Positions 1 to 10,110 of a stretch of 35,138 nt of DNA are shown here, in pieces; the first letter of the stretch is position 1, and each line of letters starts with the position of its first letter. The DNA is from Serratia sp. Ag1 (lineage in GTDB: Bacteria > Pseudomonadota > Gammaproteobacteria > Enterobacterales > Enterobacteriaceae): the NCBI RefSeq assembly GCF_000743355.1, contig NZ_JQEI01000056.1, positions 1 through 35,138 on the forward strand, written 5' to 3'. Below the pieces are notes generated by a model. It saw only the letters and a list, made by a program, of their open reading frames with translations, made no database searches and was not told where the DNA came from. The translations under genes and the position numbers were made by a program.

Positions 1-39
1 TGAGGTAACCAGTAGTAATGAACCGTGAGGCTTAACCTA
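1..39 (+). rRNA. rrl: 23S rRNA, 3' end only (partial)
   Basis: The first bases match the conserved 3' terminus of enterobacterial 23S rRNA, including the run TAATGAACCGTGAGGCTTAA. The gene begins upstream of the window. The exact mature 3' end is uncertain by a few bases. A short hairpin (ACACC/GGTGT, about 44-56) follows in the 23S-5S spacer. Confidence 0.93.
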
Positions 40-171
40 ACAACACCGAAGGTGTTTTGAGAGAGAGTAGTACGATGGTTTGAGTGTCAGGGGATGTTCC
101 GGATTGGTTCTGGTGGTTGCGTGCATACGAGAGAGGAGTATGTGATGTAACGGCTGGAATGAGAAAGAATT

Positions 172-291
172 TGCCTGGCGGCAATAGCGCGGTGGTCCCA
201 CCTGACCCCATGCCGAACTCAGAAGTGAAACGCCGTAGCGCCGATGGTAGTGTGGGGTCTCCCCATGCGAGAGTAGGACACTGCCAGGCAT
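172..291 (+). rRNA. rrf: 5S rRNA
   Basis: This is a full-length 120-nt 5S rRNA. It begins TGCCTGGCGGC and ends CTGCCAGGCAT, and the two ends pair to form helix I. The interior differs from E. coli 5S at only a few positions. It lies about 130 nt after the 23S end with no tRNA between them, and no distal tRNA gene follows it. Confidence 0.97.
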
Positions 292-296
292 CAAAC

Positions 297-334
297 ACGC
301 AAAAAGGCCATCCGCAAGGATGGCCTTTTTGCGT
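297..334 (+). terminator. rRNA operon terminator
   Basis: A perfect 17-bp inverted repeat (297-313 with 318-334) closes a GCAA loop. The A-rich left arm and T-run inside the right arm give a classic intrinsic terminator directly after 5S, and the symmetry would also stop traffic from the other side. Confidence 0.95.
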
Positions 335-682
335 TGAGGTCACCGTGTTAACAAGCTTTATTAATTCTTTTATCTGCTCCAGCCTTCGTGTATGAATGAT
401 TAAATATAGCGAAGACTACTATCTGAAATATCCTAAATAATTTAGTTTTAATTATTAATCTAATATTCATAGATATATATAATATTTATAAAACTTATAT
501 AACTCAGAGTGCCGAATTACTATAAATAATGTAGTATTCATATCAATATGATCTTAATGACTTTTTCTATTTTTTATTAAAAAATGATGATAAAAACTCA
601 GAGCAATAAAAACAAATAATAGCCATATTGGCCGAATCGAGTAGACTAGATGATAATTTATTACGCCAGAGTATTTAACGTC
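335..682. other. AT-rich intergenic gap before murB
   Basis: This gap of about 350 bases holds no convincing gene. From about 395 to 620 it is extremely AT-rich, far above the flanking genes. A weak promoter for murB can be drawn as TTGGCC (about 629-634), an 18-nt spacer and GATAAT near 653, but neither box is strong. A short direct repeat ACTCAGAG occurs near 502 and 597. Confidence 0.6.
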
Positions 683-1720
683 ATGTCTACTGAAAACACT
701 TCTTTAAAAAAACACAATACCTTTGCACTCCCAGCTAACGCGGCGCATTTGGTTATTGCTGAAAAAATTGAAATGATGCTCAAGGCTTGGCAGAAAGCGC
801 AAAAGCGCCAGGAGCCACTGTTGGTGATCGGTGAAGGGAGTAATGTCCTCTTCTTAGAAGATTTTGCCGGTACTGTCATGGTCAATAGCCTGAAAGGTAT
901 TGAAGTCAGAGAAGAGGATGATGCTTGGCATCTTCATGTCAGCTCTGGTGAGAATTGGCACTATCTAGTAAGCAAGGCCCTTGAACAAGAAATCCCCGGA
1001 TTGGAAAACCTCGCACTGATTCCTGGCCTGGTAGGTTCTGCGCCAATCCAAAATATTGGTGCCTATGGTTTGGAATTGAAACATGTCTGTGAATATGTCG
1101 ATCTGCTTAATCTGACTACTGGTGAGATCGACCGTATGAGCTCTGAGCGCTGCAAATTTGGCTATCGTGAAAGCGTGTTTAAACACGAGTTTAAAGTTGG
1201 CTATGTCATTGTAGGTGTCGGTTTACGGCTCAATAAGCAGTGGAACCCTCTCTTAAACTACGGTGAGCTTAGTAAACTGGATCAACAGACTGTTACGCCA
1301 CAGCAAGTTTTTGATGCGGTATGTGCCATGCGGCGTAGCAAGCTGCCGGATCCACGGGTTATGGGCAATGCAGGCAGTTTCTTCAAAAACCCGCTTGTAA
1401 GCAAGGAGCTGGCTGATACGCTGCTTGTCACTTATCCAACGATGCCTCATTACCCGCAGTTGGACGGGCAAGTCAAATTGGCTGCAGGTTGGCTCATCGA
1501 TCAGTGTTCGTTAAAGGGATATCAGATTGGTGGTGCTGCAGTACACCGTCAACAAGCATTGGTTTTGGTGAATACCGGCAATGCTAGTAGTCAGGATGTG
1601 GTTGCACTTGCAAGGTATGTGCGTAATACGGTGGCAGAGAAATTTGATGTCTGGTTAGAGCCTGAGGTGCGTTTTATCGGAGCGAGTGGTGAACTGGATG
1701 CAATCGAGGTTCTTTCATGA
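683..1720 (+). CDS. murB: UDP-N-acetylenolpyruvoylglucosamine reductase MurB
   Basis: MurB is the cytoplasmic FAD enzyme that uses NADPH to reduce enolpyruvyl-UDP-GlcNAc to UDP-N-acetylmuramate, the second committed step of peptidoglycan precursor synthesis. The 345-residue protein has the FAD-binding GEGSN motif near residue 50, the [18 protein letters not shown] stretch, and the catalytic loop [10 protein letters not shown] with the proton-donor Ser at 232. The conserved Glu of WLEPEVRF is at 328. These correspond to Ser229 and Glu325 of E. coli MurB (342 aa). I chose the ATG at 683 because homology starts there. An in-frame ATG at 650 would add 11 residues without family resemblance, and neither start has a strong ribosome site. 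The stop overlaps the birA start (ATGA), so the two are probably translationally coupled, as in E. coli. Confidence 0.96.
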   Translation: MSTENTSLKKHNTFALPANAAHLVIAEKIEMMLKAWQKAQKRQEPLLVIGEGSNVLFLEDFAGTVMVNSLKGIEVREEDDAWHLHVSSGENWHYLVSKALEQEIPGLENLALIPGLVGSAPIQNIGAYGLELKHVCEYVDLLNLTTGEIDRMSSERCKFGYRESVFKHEFKVGYVIVGVGLRLNKQWNPLLNYGELSKLDQQTVTPQQVFDAVCAMRRSKLPDPRVMGNAGSFFKNPLVSKELADTLLVTYPTMPHYPQLDGQVKLAAGWLIDQCSLKGYQIGGAAVHRQQALVLVNTGNASSQDVVALARYVRNTVAEKFDVWLEPEVRFIGASGELDAIEVLS

Positions 1721-2679
1721 AAGATACCAAAGTACCGCTGAAGATTATCTCACTTCTCGCTGATGGCGAGTTTCATTCTGGCGAGCATTTGGGTGAATTT
1801 CTGGGTATGAGCCGAGCGGCTATTAACAAGCATATTCAGACGATCCGGGAATGGGGGCTGGATGTGTTCACCGTGCCAGGAAAAGGCTATAGCCTGCCAG
1901 CGGCAATGAATTTACTGGATGCTGAACGTATTCTCAGCATGCTGGAAGATAAGCGTGTAACGGTTTTACCGGTTGTCGATTCAACGAATCAGTATCTGCT
2001 GGACCGAGTGGCAGATCTAGAATCTGGTGATGCCTGTGTTGCAGAATATCAGCAGGCAGGCCGTGGTCGGCGTGGGCGCCAGTGGATCTCACCTTTTGGT
2101 GCGAATCTCTATTTATCTATGTTCTGGCGTCTTGAACAAGGGCCTGCTGCTGCAATGGGGTTGAGCTTGGTCATTGGTATTGTGATGGCTGAAGTGTTGC
2201 AACGTCTGGGGGCAGAGCAAGTCCGAGTCAAATGGCCAAATGATTTGTATCTTAATGACCGTAAACTGGCTGGCATACTTGTTGAACTGACGGGTAAGAC
2301 AGGCGATGCGGCGCAACTGGTACTCGGTGCTGGTATTAACATGGCGATGCGTGAAACGCATGCTAATAAGATCGATCAACGTTGGGTTAATCTACAAGAA
2401 ACAGGGATCAATATTGATCGCAATGAATTAGCTGCAACTTTACTTAATGAGTTACGCCAATCATTACAGCAATTCGAAATCGAAGGGTTATCGTCATTTA
2501 TTTCCCGTTGGCGCCAACTGGATAATTTTATTGATCGACCCGTTAAACTTTTAATTGGCGAACAGCAGATTTTTGGTATTGCCAGAGGCATCGACCAACA
2601 AGGAGCATTACTGCTTGAACAGGAGGGCGTTATTAAACCCTTTATTGGTGGTGAGATCTCTTTACGCAGTGCTAGCTGA
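1717..2679 (+). CDS. birA: Biotin-protein ligase / biotin operon repressor BirA
   Basis: BirA makes biotinyl-5'-AMP and transfers biotin to the AccB lysine. As holo-repressor it also shuts down the bio operon. The protein is 320 aa (E. coli 321). An N-terminal winged helix-turn-helix at about 21-42 ([20 protein letters not shown]) is followed by the catalytic domain. Its adenylate-binding loop GRGRRGRQW lies at 115-123 and Lys183 is in the RKLAGILVE segment, at the same numbers as in E. coli. A C-terminal SH3-like domain completes it. The DNA-binding domain is present, so this is the bifunctional class II form. It overlaps murB by 4 nt. Confidence 0.97.
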   Translation: MKDTKVPLKIISLLADGEFHSGEHLGEFLGMSRAAINKHIQTIREWGLDVFTVPGKGYSLPAAMNLLDAERILSMLEDKRVTVLPVVDSTNQYLLDRVADLESGDACVAEYQQAGRGRRGRQWISPFGANLYLSMFWRLEQGPAAAMGLSLVIGIVMAEVLQRLGAEQVRVKWPNDLYLNDRKLAGILVELTGKTGDAAQLVLGAGINMAMRETHANKIDQRWVNLQETGINIDRNELAATLLNELRQSLQQFEIEGLSSFISRWRQLDNFIDRPVKLLIGEQQIFGIARGIDQQGALLLEQEGVIKPFIGGEISLRSAS

Positions 2680-2686
2680 TATTGCG

Positions 2687-2717
2687 AAATAAGAGAGGTT
2701 GATAGTCTCTCTTATTT
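2687..2717. terminator. Bidirectional terminator between birA and coaA
   Basis: An 11-bp inverted repeat (2687-2697 with 2707-2717) surrounds a 9-nt loop. It is A-rich on the left and T-rich on the right. It lies exactly between the convergent birA (+) and coaA (-) stops, so it can serve both. Confidence 0.8.
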
Positions 2718-2722
2718 TATCC

Positions 2723-3673
2723 TTATTTCCGCAGTCGCACGCTTTCGACAGCATGATTGGCACTTTTGGTCATGATCAGGCTGGCACGCTCGCGTGTTGG
2801 AAGTATATTTTGATGTAAATTCAATCCGTTAATTTCATTCCACAACTGTGTAGCGATGCTAATCGCCTCCGTTTCTGGAAGCTTCGCATAGTTGTGGAAA
2901 TAAGAGTCCGGATTAGAGAAGGCACCTTGGCGGAATTTCAAAAAACGGTTGATATACCACGATTGTAATAACTCTTCTGGGGCATCTACATATATTGAGA
3001 AGTCGACAAAGTCAGAGACAAAGACGCGATGGGGATCGTGAGGATAATCCATACCGCTTTGCAGGACGTTCAAGCCTTCGAGAATCAGGATGTCAGGCTG
3101 TTCAATAACTTTATTGCCTTCTGGAACAACATCATAAATCAAATGAGAATAGACCGGAGCGGTGACAGATTTGGCCCCTGATTTTACTTCCGAAACGAAT
3201 TTCACCAAGTTGTGCATATCATAGGACTGTGGAAATCCTTTTTTCTTCATCAAACCACGTTCGCTCAGCACCTTGTTCGGATGCAGGAAACCATCTGTAG
3301 TCACCAACTCTACGCTGCGATGCTCGGGCCAACGGCTCAGCAATGCCTGTAACAAACGTGCCGTCGTACTTTTACCCACGGCTACGCTGCCTGCAATACC
3401 AATAACATAGGGGATGCGCTGGCCATCCGTGCCCAGGAATTGCTCTAGAACCGCTTGGCGACGCAGGTTGGAGCTGATGTAGAAGTTCAGCAGTCGTGAA
3501 AGTGGTAGATAGATCTGTGCTACCTCTTCCAAAGAGAGATCCTCGTTAATCCCTTTCAGTTTAACAATCTCTTCTTCCGACAGCGTCAGCGGTACCGAAT
3601 TGCGCAATGCAGCCCACTGGGTACGATCGAACTGAAGATATGGCGTTGCTAAAGATTGCTCTCTTTTTATCAT
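2723..3673 (-). CDS. coaA: Type I pantothenate kinase CoaA
   Basis: CoaA phosphorylates pantothenate with ATP, the first and feedback-controlled step of coenzyme A synthesis. The 316-residue length equals E. coli CoaA. The P-loop GSVAVGKST is at residues 95-103 (Lys101), followed by TTDGFLHPN and the pantothenate-pocket segment YDMHNLVKF. The C-terminus ends in the family-typical [14 protein letters not shown]. The start at 3673 aligns with the family N-terminus. A good -10 (TATAAT read on the - strand, 3748-3753) lies about 75 nt upstream, but I see no convincing -35 for it. The gene converges on birA. Confidence 0.97.
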   Translation of the reverse strand: MIKREQSLATPYLQFDRTQWAALRNSVPLTLSEEEIVKLKGINEDLSLEEVAQIYLPLSRLLNFYISSNLRRQAVLEQFLGTDGQRIPYVIGIAGSVAVGKSTTARLLQALLSRWPEHRSVELVTTDGFLHPNKVLSERGLMKKKGFPQSYDMHNLVKFVSEVKSGAKSVTAPVYSHLIYDVVPEGNKVIEQPDILILEGLNVLQSGMDYPHDPHRVFVSDFVDFSIYVDAPEELLQSWYINRFLKFRQGAFSNPDSYFHNYAKLPETEAISIATQLWNEINGLNLHQNILPTRERASLIMTKSANHAVESVRLRK

Positions 3674-4176
3674 AAGCCAAATTCTGCCTGTTAACGCAGG
3701 TTGGGAACGGCGTCAGACGCCAACTCCAGATAATAAACAAACTGCATATTATAGACAGCTTCGTTTTTGGCGTAGACATTTTTCGTAAATGTTACCGAAT
3801 TAGTATGAATTTATGCCGATAGGGCGGACAGGTATGCCGTTGATTAAGCATTATCTTTCGGTAATGAAGCCATTCTCTGGCTGGTTGGCGGTGTGTGAAG
3901 AGGGATTGTGCGAAGGGAATTTAAAGTACTTTTTTATACGAGGGAGTTTTTACTGATCCAGTGTATCGAGCACGATCACAAATTTTTTGTCAAAAAGCGA
4001 GTTAGGCGTCGGTCAACATGGAAAAGCGTTGAGGAACCCTTGCAAAGAATAAATAAAATTGTACAAAATAGCATCTGCTCTGATTAGGTATGAGCATATC
4101 CTGAGGGAGTAATGGCTAGCGAACAGGCAAAATCGCATGATTTATGAGCGATAGTGCGCGGAACGCAAATTTTTTG
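3674..4176. other. Gap between coaA and the tRNA-tufB operon
   Basis: This gap of about 500 bases holds the coaA leader (- strand, to about 3755) and the region upstream of the tRNA promoter. I see no confident gene. A 40-codon frame at 3834-3956 (+) with a modest GGACAGG upstream is the only small candidate, and I do not call it. The A/T tracts just upstream of 4177 could act as an UP-like element for the stable-RNA promoter. Confidence 0.5.
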
Positions 4177-4205
4177 TTGCATAGCCCGCCAGCTCTACCT
4201 AGAAT
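4177..4205 (+). promoter_or_regulatory. Stable-RNA promoter of the tRNA-tufB operon
   Basis: The -35 TTGCAT (4177-4182), a 17-nt spacer and the -10 TAGAAT (4200-4205) are followed by a GC-rich discriminator (GCGCTGC), typical of promoters under stringent (ppGpp/DksA) control. It sits just before the first tRNA, as in E. coli thrU-tufB. Confidence 0.88.
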
Positions 4206-4219
4206 GCGCTGCACTTGAT

Positions 4220-4295
<76 letters not shown>

Positions 4296-4319
4296 ATCAA
4301 GTCACAGTAGTTAAAATTA

Positions 4320-4404
<85 letters not shown>

Positions 4405-4589
4405 AATTCGATTCTGGTAAAAGAATCAAAGCATGGAGGCAGAGGCCTTCATGGAGAAAGTGCAAGCTTTCTAGAATTCGCGCAAGATGGCAAAAGCCAT
4501 TGGCACGAAGGGTGCAGAGTTAAGTGACAAACGATTCTTTCTCGCACCTACAAATTCACAGATAAAGTCAGGTAGCCGAGTTCCAGGAT
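4405..4589 (+). other. Transcribed spacer between tRNA-Tyr and tRNA-Gly
   Basis: A 185-nt spacer inside the tRNA transcript, longer than the other spacers (24 and 6 nt). It contains small hairpins, for example GAAAG/CTTTC around 4456-4471 and ATGGC/GCCAT at 4487-4500. These may guide RNase processing. No tRNA-like cloverleaf is evident in it. Confidence 0.5.
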
Positions 4590-4664
<75 letters not shown>

Positions 4665-4670
4665 AGATGT

Positions 4671-4746
4671 GCTGATATAGCTCAGTTGGTAGAGCGCACC
4701 CTTGGTAAGGGTGAGGTCGGCAGTTCGAATCTGCCTATCAGCACCA
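4671..4746 (+). tRNA. thrT: tRNA-Thr (GGT)
   Basis: A 76-nt cloverleaf with encoded CCA. The acceptor stem GCTGATA pairs with TATCAGC and the anticodon loop TTGGTAA gives GGT. It is the last tRNA before tufB, 6 nt after tRNA-Gly. Confidence 0.97.
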
Positions 4747-4819
4747 CTTCTTAATTCCTCGTCCCCTGATTTTCTTTCTGTTCTGGATTCAACAAGCAAA
4801 TGCTTGGTTGATGTGGTGA

Positions 4820-6040
<1,221 letters not shown>

Positions 6041-6070
6041 TCGCTGATAATATTTGACGCGACATGCGGT

Positions 6071-6096
6071 AAAAGGGCATCATTTGATGCCCTTTT
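6071..6096 (+). terminator. Terminator after tufB
   Basis: An 11-12 bp stem (6071-6081 with 6086-6096) with a 4-nt loop is followed by a T-run. It begins about 30 nt after the tufB stop. Confidence 0.92.
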
Positions 6097-6174
6097 TATA
6101 CGCTGTGAACTAGAACCTATCTCATCAGCGATTTTGCAGTCATAATCATTGGTGAGATGGGCTCTTAAACCGTA

Positions 6175-6202
6175 TTGAATGGAATACGTCATGGCGTAAA
6201 AC
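6175..6202 (+). promoter_or_regulatory. Candidate secE-nusG promoter
   Basis: TTGAAT (6175-6180), a 16-nt spacer and TAAAAC (6197-6202) lie about 90 nt before secE, after the tufB terminator. Both boxes match consensus at 4 of 6 positions, so this is a plausible but unproven assignment. Confidence 0.35.
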
Positions 6203-6237
6203 ACCGAGTGTTGTTAAGCAGCATCTGATCGGTTTGG

Positions 6238-6260
6238 TTTGCCTCGCATAGCGAGGCAAA
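6238..6260 (+). repeat. Perfect palindrome in the secE leader
   Basis: TTTGCCTCGC (6238-6247) and GCGAGGCAAA (6251-6260) form a perfect 10-bp stem around ATA. It lies 34 nt before the secE start and downstream of the candidate promoter, so it would fold in the leader RNA. It has no clean T-run after it, so a full terminator is doubtful. An attenuator or a protein site is possible. Confidence 0.6.
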
Positions 6261-6294
6261 GTTATTTGTTTGAATCATTGTGACAGGTTGGTTT

Positions 6295-6678
6295 ATGAGT
6301 GCGAATACCGAGGCTCAAGGGAGCGGACGTGGCCTTGAAGTGGCTAAGTGGCTGATCGTCGCCGTTCTGCTGGTTATGGCTATTGTCGGTAACTATTATT
6401 ACCGTGATTTCAGCCTGCCATTGCGTGCACTGGCAGTTGTATTGATCATTGTTGTTGCTGGTGCAGTGGCACTGATGACCACCAAAGGCAAAGCCACTGT
6501 CGCGTTTGCACGCGAAGCGCGCACTGAAGTGCGCAAGGTGATTTGGCCAACTCGTCAGGAAACGTTACATACCACGTTGATTGTTGCTGCGGTAACCGCC
6601 GTGATGTCACTGATTCTGTGGGGGCTGGATGGTATTCTGGTCCGCCTGGTATCGTTTATTACTGGCCTGAGGTTCTAA
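6295..6678 (+). CDS. secE: Preprotein translocase subunit SecE
   Basis: SecE is the clamp-like membrane subunit of the SecYEG protein-export channel. The 127-residue protein has three membrane helices, as in gamma-proteobacterial SecE: two near the N-terminus (roughly 17-60) and the essential third at about 95-120. The conserved amphipathic segment [20 protein letters not shown] precedes the third helix. The start at 6295 ([15 protein letters not shown]) matches E. coli SecE exactly in the first 15 residues and gives the same length. An upstream in-frame start at 6280 would add five unsupported residues. nusG begins 1 nt after the stop. Confidence 0.97.
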   Translation: MSANTEAQGSGRGLEVAKWLIVAVLLVMAIVGNYYYRDFSLPLRALAVVLIIVVAGAVALMTTKGKATVAFAREARTEVRKVIWPTRQETLHTTLIVAAVTAVMSLILWGLDGILVRLVSFITGLRF

Positions 6679-6679
6679 A

Positions 6680-7225
6680 ATGTCTGAAGCCCCAAAAAAG
6701 CGTTGGTACGTCGTTCAGGCGTTTTCCGGTTTTGAAGGTCGCGTAGCTCAATCACTGCGTGAACACATCAAGCTGCACGATATGGAAGAGCTGTTCGGCG
6801 AAGTCATGGTTCCTACGGAAGAAGTGGTTGAAATCCGTGGTGGCCAGCGTCGCAAGAGTGAGCGCAAATTCTTCCCTGGTTATGTATTAGTCCAGATGGT
6901 GATGAATGATGCTAGCTGGCACTTGGTGCGCAGCGTTCCTCGCGTTATGGGCTTCATCGGCGGAACTTCCGATCGTCCGGCACCGATCAGCGACAAAGAA
7001 GTTGATGCGATTATGAACCGCCTGCAGCAGGTGGGTGATAAGCCGCGTCCGAAAACGTTGTTTGAGCCGGGTGAACTGGTGCGTGTCAATGATGGTCCAT
7101 TCGCAGATTTCAACGGTGTAGTTGAAGAAGTGGACTATGAGAAAAGCCGCCTGAAGGTTTCTGTTTCGATCTTTGGCCGTGCAACACCGGTAGAACTGGA
7201 CTTCAGTCAGGTCGAGAAAGGTTGA
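6680..7225 (+). CDS. nusG: Transcription termination/antitermination factor NusG
   Basis: NusG binds the RNA polymerase clamp, suppresses pausing, and links polymerase to Rho or to ribosomal protein S10. The 181-residue protein has the N-terminal NGN domain (about 1-120, beginning [20 protein letters not shown], with [10 protein letters not shown]) and the C-terminal KOW domain (about 128-181, [19 protein letters not shown]). Its length equals E. coli NusG. It is cotranscribed with secE. Confidence 0.98.
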   Translation: MSEAPKKRWYVVQAFSGFEGRVAQSLREHIKLHDMEELFGEVMVPTEEVVEIRGGQRRKSERKFFPGYVLVQMVMNDASWHLVRSVPRVMGFIGGTSDRPAPISDKEVDAIMNRLQQVGDKPRPKTLFEPGELVRVNDGPFADFNGVVEEVDYEKSRLKVSVSIFGRATPVELDFSQVEKG

Positions 7226-7258
7226 TCAATTCGTCAGTAGTGTAGGCGGATTTGTTGC

Positions 7259-7287
7259 TTGTAAGAGGCGCGGAATTGAACTACAAT
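7259..7287 (+). promoter_or_regulatory. Promoter of rplKA
   Basis: TTGTAA (7259-7264), a 17-nt spacer and TACAAT (7282-7287) give a fair sigma-70 promoter about 100 nt before rplK. The -10 lies inside the terminator hairpin assigned to secE-nusG (7266-7296), so upstream termination and downstream initiation share the same DNA. Confidence 0.65.
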
Positions 7288-7296
7288 TTCGCGCCT
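7266..7296 (+). terminator. Terminator of secE-nusG overlapping the rplK promoter
   Basis: A 12-bp stem with one G-U pair (7266-7277 with 7285-7296) and a 7-nt loop is followed by TTTGTTTTT. The position, 40 nt after the nusG stop, and the T-run fit an intrinsic terminator. Confidence 0.75.
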
Positions 7297-7307
7297 TTTG
7301 TTTTTAG

Positions 7308-8519
<1,212 letters not shown>

Positions 8520-8538
8520 TCGCCCAGCGATTATCGCT

Positions 8539-8567
8539 TTGACTTGGGGTAAATATTCACCTAGAAT
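8539..8567 (+). promoter_or_regulatory. Promoter of rplJL-rpoBC
   Basis: TTGACT (8539-8544), a 17-nt spacer and TAGAAT (8562-8567) form a strong sigma-70 promoter 20 nt after rplA. It is the counterpart of the E. coli L10 promoter. Confidence 0.88.
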
Positions 8568-8621
8568 CTTATGCCCCAAGGTTTTGCTGTAGCTTTGCTA
8601 AAGCAAAACAACAGATTTTTC

Positions 8622-8720
8622 GGTTGGAGCCTGGCCTATCCAGGCCTCCGTCCAAGACCGCAGGTGTGCCCTAAAGCACTTAATTTTCCTGCGTAGACGG
8701 TGACAGAGCCTAAAGAAATT
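8622..8720 (+). promoter_or_regulatory. L10 leader (rplJ autoregulatory RNA)
   Basis: The sequence from GGTTGGAGCCTGGCC to GTAGACGGTGACAGAG is nearly identical to the L10-leader RNA of E. coli. In the family, the L10-(L7/L12)4 complex binds it and represses rplJ translation through long-range base pairing. It lies about 135-235 nt before the rplJ ATG. A TTTTGCT/AGCAAAA hairpin precedes it (about 8583-8610). Confidence 0.9.
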
Positions 8721-8855
8721 TTTTCTTTTTAAAAGAATGGTCTTTGCTGGATTCTGCTCACCGTGTTAAGCCGCTTGTCACTGCGTGGTTACACAAGGGG
8801 ATAAGTGAAGTGAGTTCCGGGGATTTTCCCCGGCTAATCCAGGAGCAAAAAGCTA

Positions 8856-9353
8856 ATGGCATTAAATCTTCAAGACAAACAAGCGATTGTTGCTGAAGTC
8901 AACGAAGTGGCCAAAGGCGCGCTGTCTGCGGTTGTTGCGGATTCCCGCGGCGTTACCGTTGATAAAATGACTGAACTGCGTAAAGCAGGTCGTGAAGCTG
9001 GCGTTTACATGCGTGTTGTTCGCAACACTCTGATGCGTCGCGTAGTTGAAGGCACTCCATTCGAATGCCTGAAAGACACGTTTGTCGGTCCAACCTTGAT
9101 TGCATTCTCTAACGAACACCCGGGCGCTGCTGCTCGTCTGTTCAAAGAGTTCGCGAAAGCGAATGCAAAATTCGAGGTTAAAGCTGCGGCCTTTGAAGGT
9201 GAGCTGATCCCTGCGGCACAAATTGACCGCCTGGCAACGCTGCCTACTTACGATGAAGCAATCGCACGCCTGATGGCAACCATGAAAGAAGCCGCTGCCG
9301 GCAAACTGGTTCGCACTCTGGCTGCTCTGCGCGATCAGAAAGAAGCGGCATAA
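8856..9353 (+). CDS. rplJ: 50S ribosomal protein L10
   Basis: L10 anchors the L7/L12 dimers to the ribosomal stalk and is the autogenous repressor of this operon. The protein is 165 aa, as in E. coli. The N-terminal rRNA-binding domain includes the [15 protein letters not shown] segment and the C-terminal helix binds L12. The ribosome site AGGAGC lies about 9 nt before the ATG. The 336-nt gap upstream is filled by its promoter and leader. Confidence 0.98.
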   Translation: MALNLQDKQAIVAEVNEVAKGALSAVVADSRGVTVDKMTELRKAGREAGVYMRVVRNTLMRRVVEGTPFECLKDTFVGPTLIAFSNEHPGAAARLFKEFAKANAKFEVKAAAFEGELIPAAQIDRLATLPTYDEAIARLMATMKEAAAGKLVRTLAALRDQKEAA

Positions 9354-9416
9354 GCCACTCTTTCTTAGCCTTTGCTAACGTATTTAAACTATTTCTGAAT
9401 TTTAGGAACAATTGCT

Positions 9417-9782
9417 ATGTCTATCACTAAAGACCAAATCCTGGAAGCCGTTGCTGCCATGTCCGTAATGGACGTTGTTGAGCTGGTTTCTGCTATGGAA
9501 GAAAAATTCGGCGTTTCTGCTGCTGCTGCTGTGGCTGTTGCTGCAGGTCCTGCTGAAGTTGCTGAAGAAAAAACTGAGTTCGACGTTGTTCTGTCTGTTG
9601 TTGGCGGTAACAAAGTTGCTGTTATCAAAGCAGTACGTGGCGCAACCGGTCTGGGCCTGAAAGAAGCTAAAGACCTGGTAGAATCTGCTCCAGCAGTACT
9701 GAAAGAAGGCATCAGCAAAGACGACGCTGAAGCTCTGAAAAAATCTCTGGAAGAAGCTGGTGCTTCTGTTGAAGTTAAATAA
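9417..9782 (+). CDS. rplL: 50S ribosomal protein L7/L12
   Basis: L7/L12 is the multicopy stalk protein that recruits translational GTPases. The 121-residue acidic protein has an N-terminal dimerization domain, an Ala-rich flexible hinge at about 35-52, and a C-terminal domain with the factor-binding helix [20 protein letters not shown]. The ribosome site AGGAA precedes the ATG, and the 63-nt rplJ-rplL gap is normal. Confidence 0.98.
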   Translation: MSITKDQILEAVAAMSVMDVVELVSAMEEKFGVSAAAAVAVAAGPAEVAEEKTEFDVVLSVVGGNKVAVIKAVRGATGLGLKEAKDLVESAPAVLKEGISKDDAEALKKSLEEAGASVEVK

Positions 9783-9822
9783 GTTTAACTTCTCAGAGTG
9801 CAGTCTGGCTTAACAGACTGAT

Positions 9823-9853
9823 GGCTGGTGACTTTTTGGTCACCAGCCTTTTT
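9823..9853 (+). terminator. Attenuator between rplL and rpoB
   Basis: A perfect 10-bp stem GGCTGGTGAC/GTCACCAGCC (9823-9832 with 9839-9848) is followed by five T. In E. coli the equivalent site is a partial terminator that lowers rpoBC transcription relative to the ribosomal protein genes. Confidence 0.88.
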
Positions 9854-9913
9854 GCGCTGTAGGGTGTCAGTAGAGTTTCACACTGTTTGGCTACTGGCTA
9901 ACCCCAATATTTC

Positions 9914-9999
9914 TTTCTATCGACGACTTAATATACTGCTCTCCCTGCTGCAGCCGAATCTGTTGCAAAGGCAATGAAATGATTTAAGCGTGATAGAAA
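9914..9999 (+). promoter_or_regulatory. RNase III processing stem in the rplL-rpoB spacer
   Basis: The strand 9914-9931 (TTTCTATC through CTTAA) pairs with 9983-9999 (TTTAAGCG through GATAGAAA) to form a long imperfect helix. The conserved flanks GACGACTTAATATACTG and AATGAAATG match the E. coli site where RNase III cuts the mRNA between rplL and rpoB. Cleavage itself is inferred. Confidence 0.7.
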
Positions 10000-10110
10000 C
10001 GAGTATTGCGGAAAGTATTCCTGCTTTCCGATCGACAAAATGGTGTTGCATGAACTGTCCTGATTCTGGGCAGACAAATGGTTCGACTTTCCAGCGAGCT
10101 GAGGAACCCT

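Noticed and set aside
84..395. Reading frames over the 5S rRNA region on both strands
   Set aside because: They overlie the 23S-5S spacer, 5S gene and terminator, and are chance frames in structural RNA.
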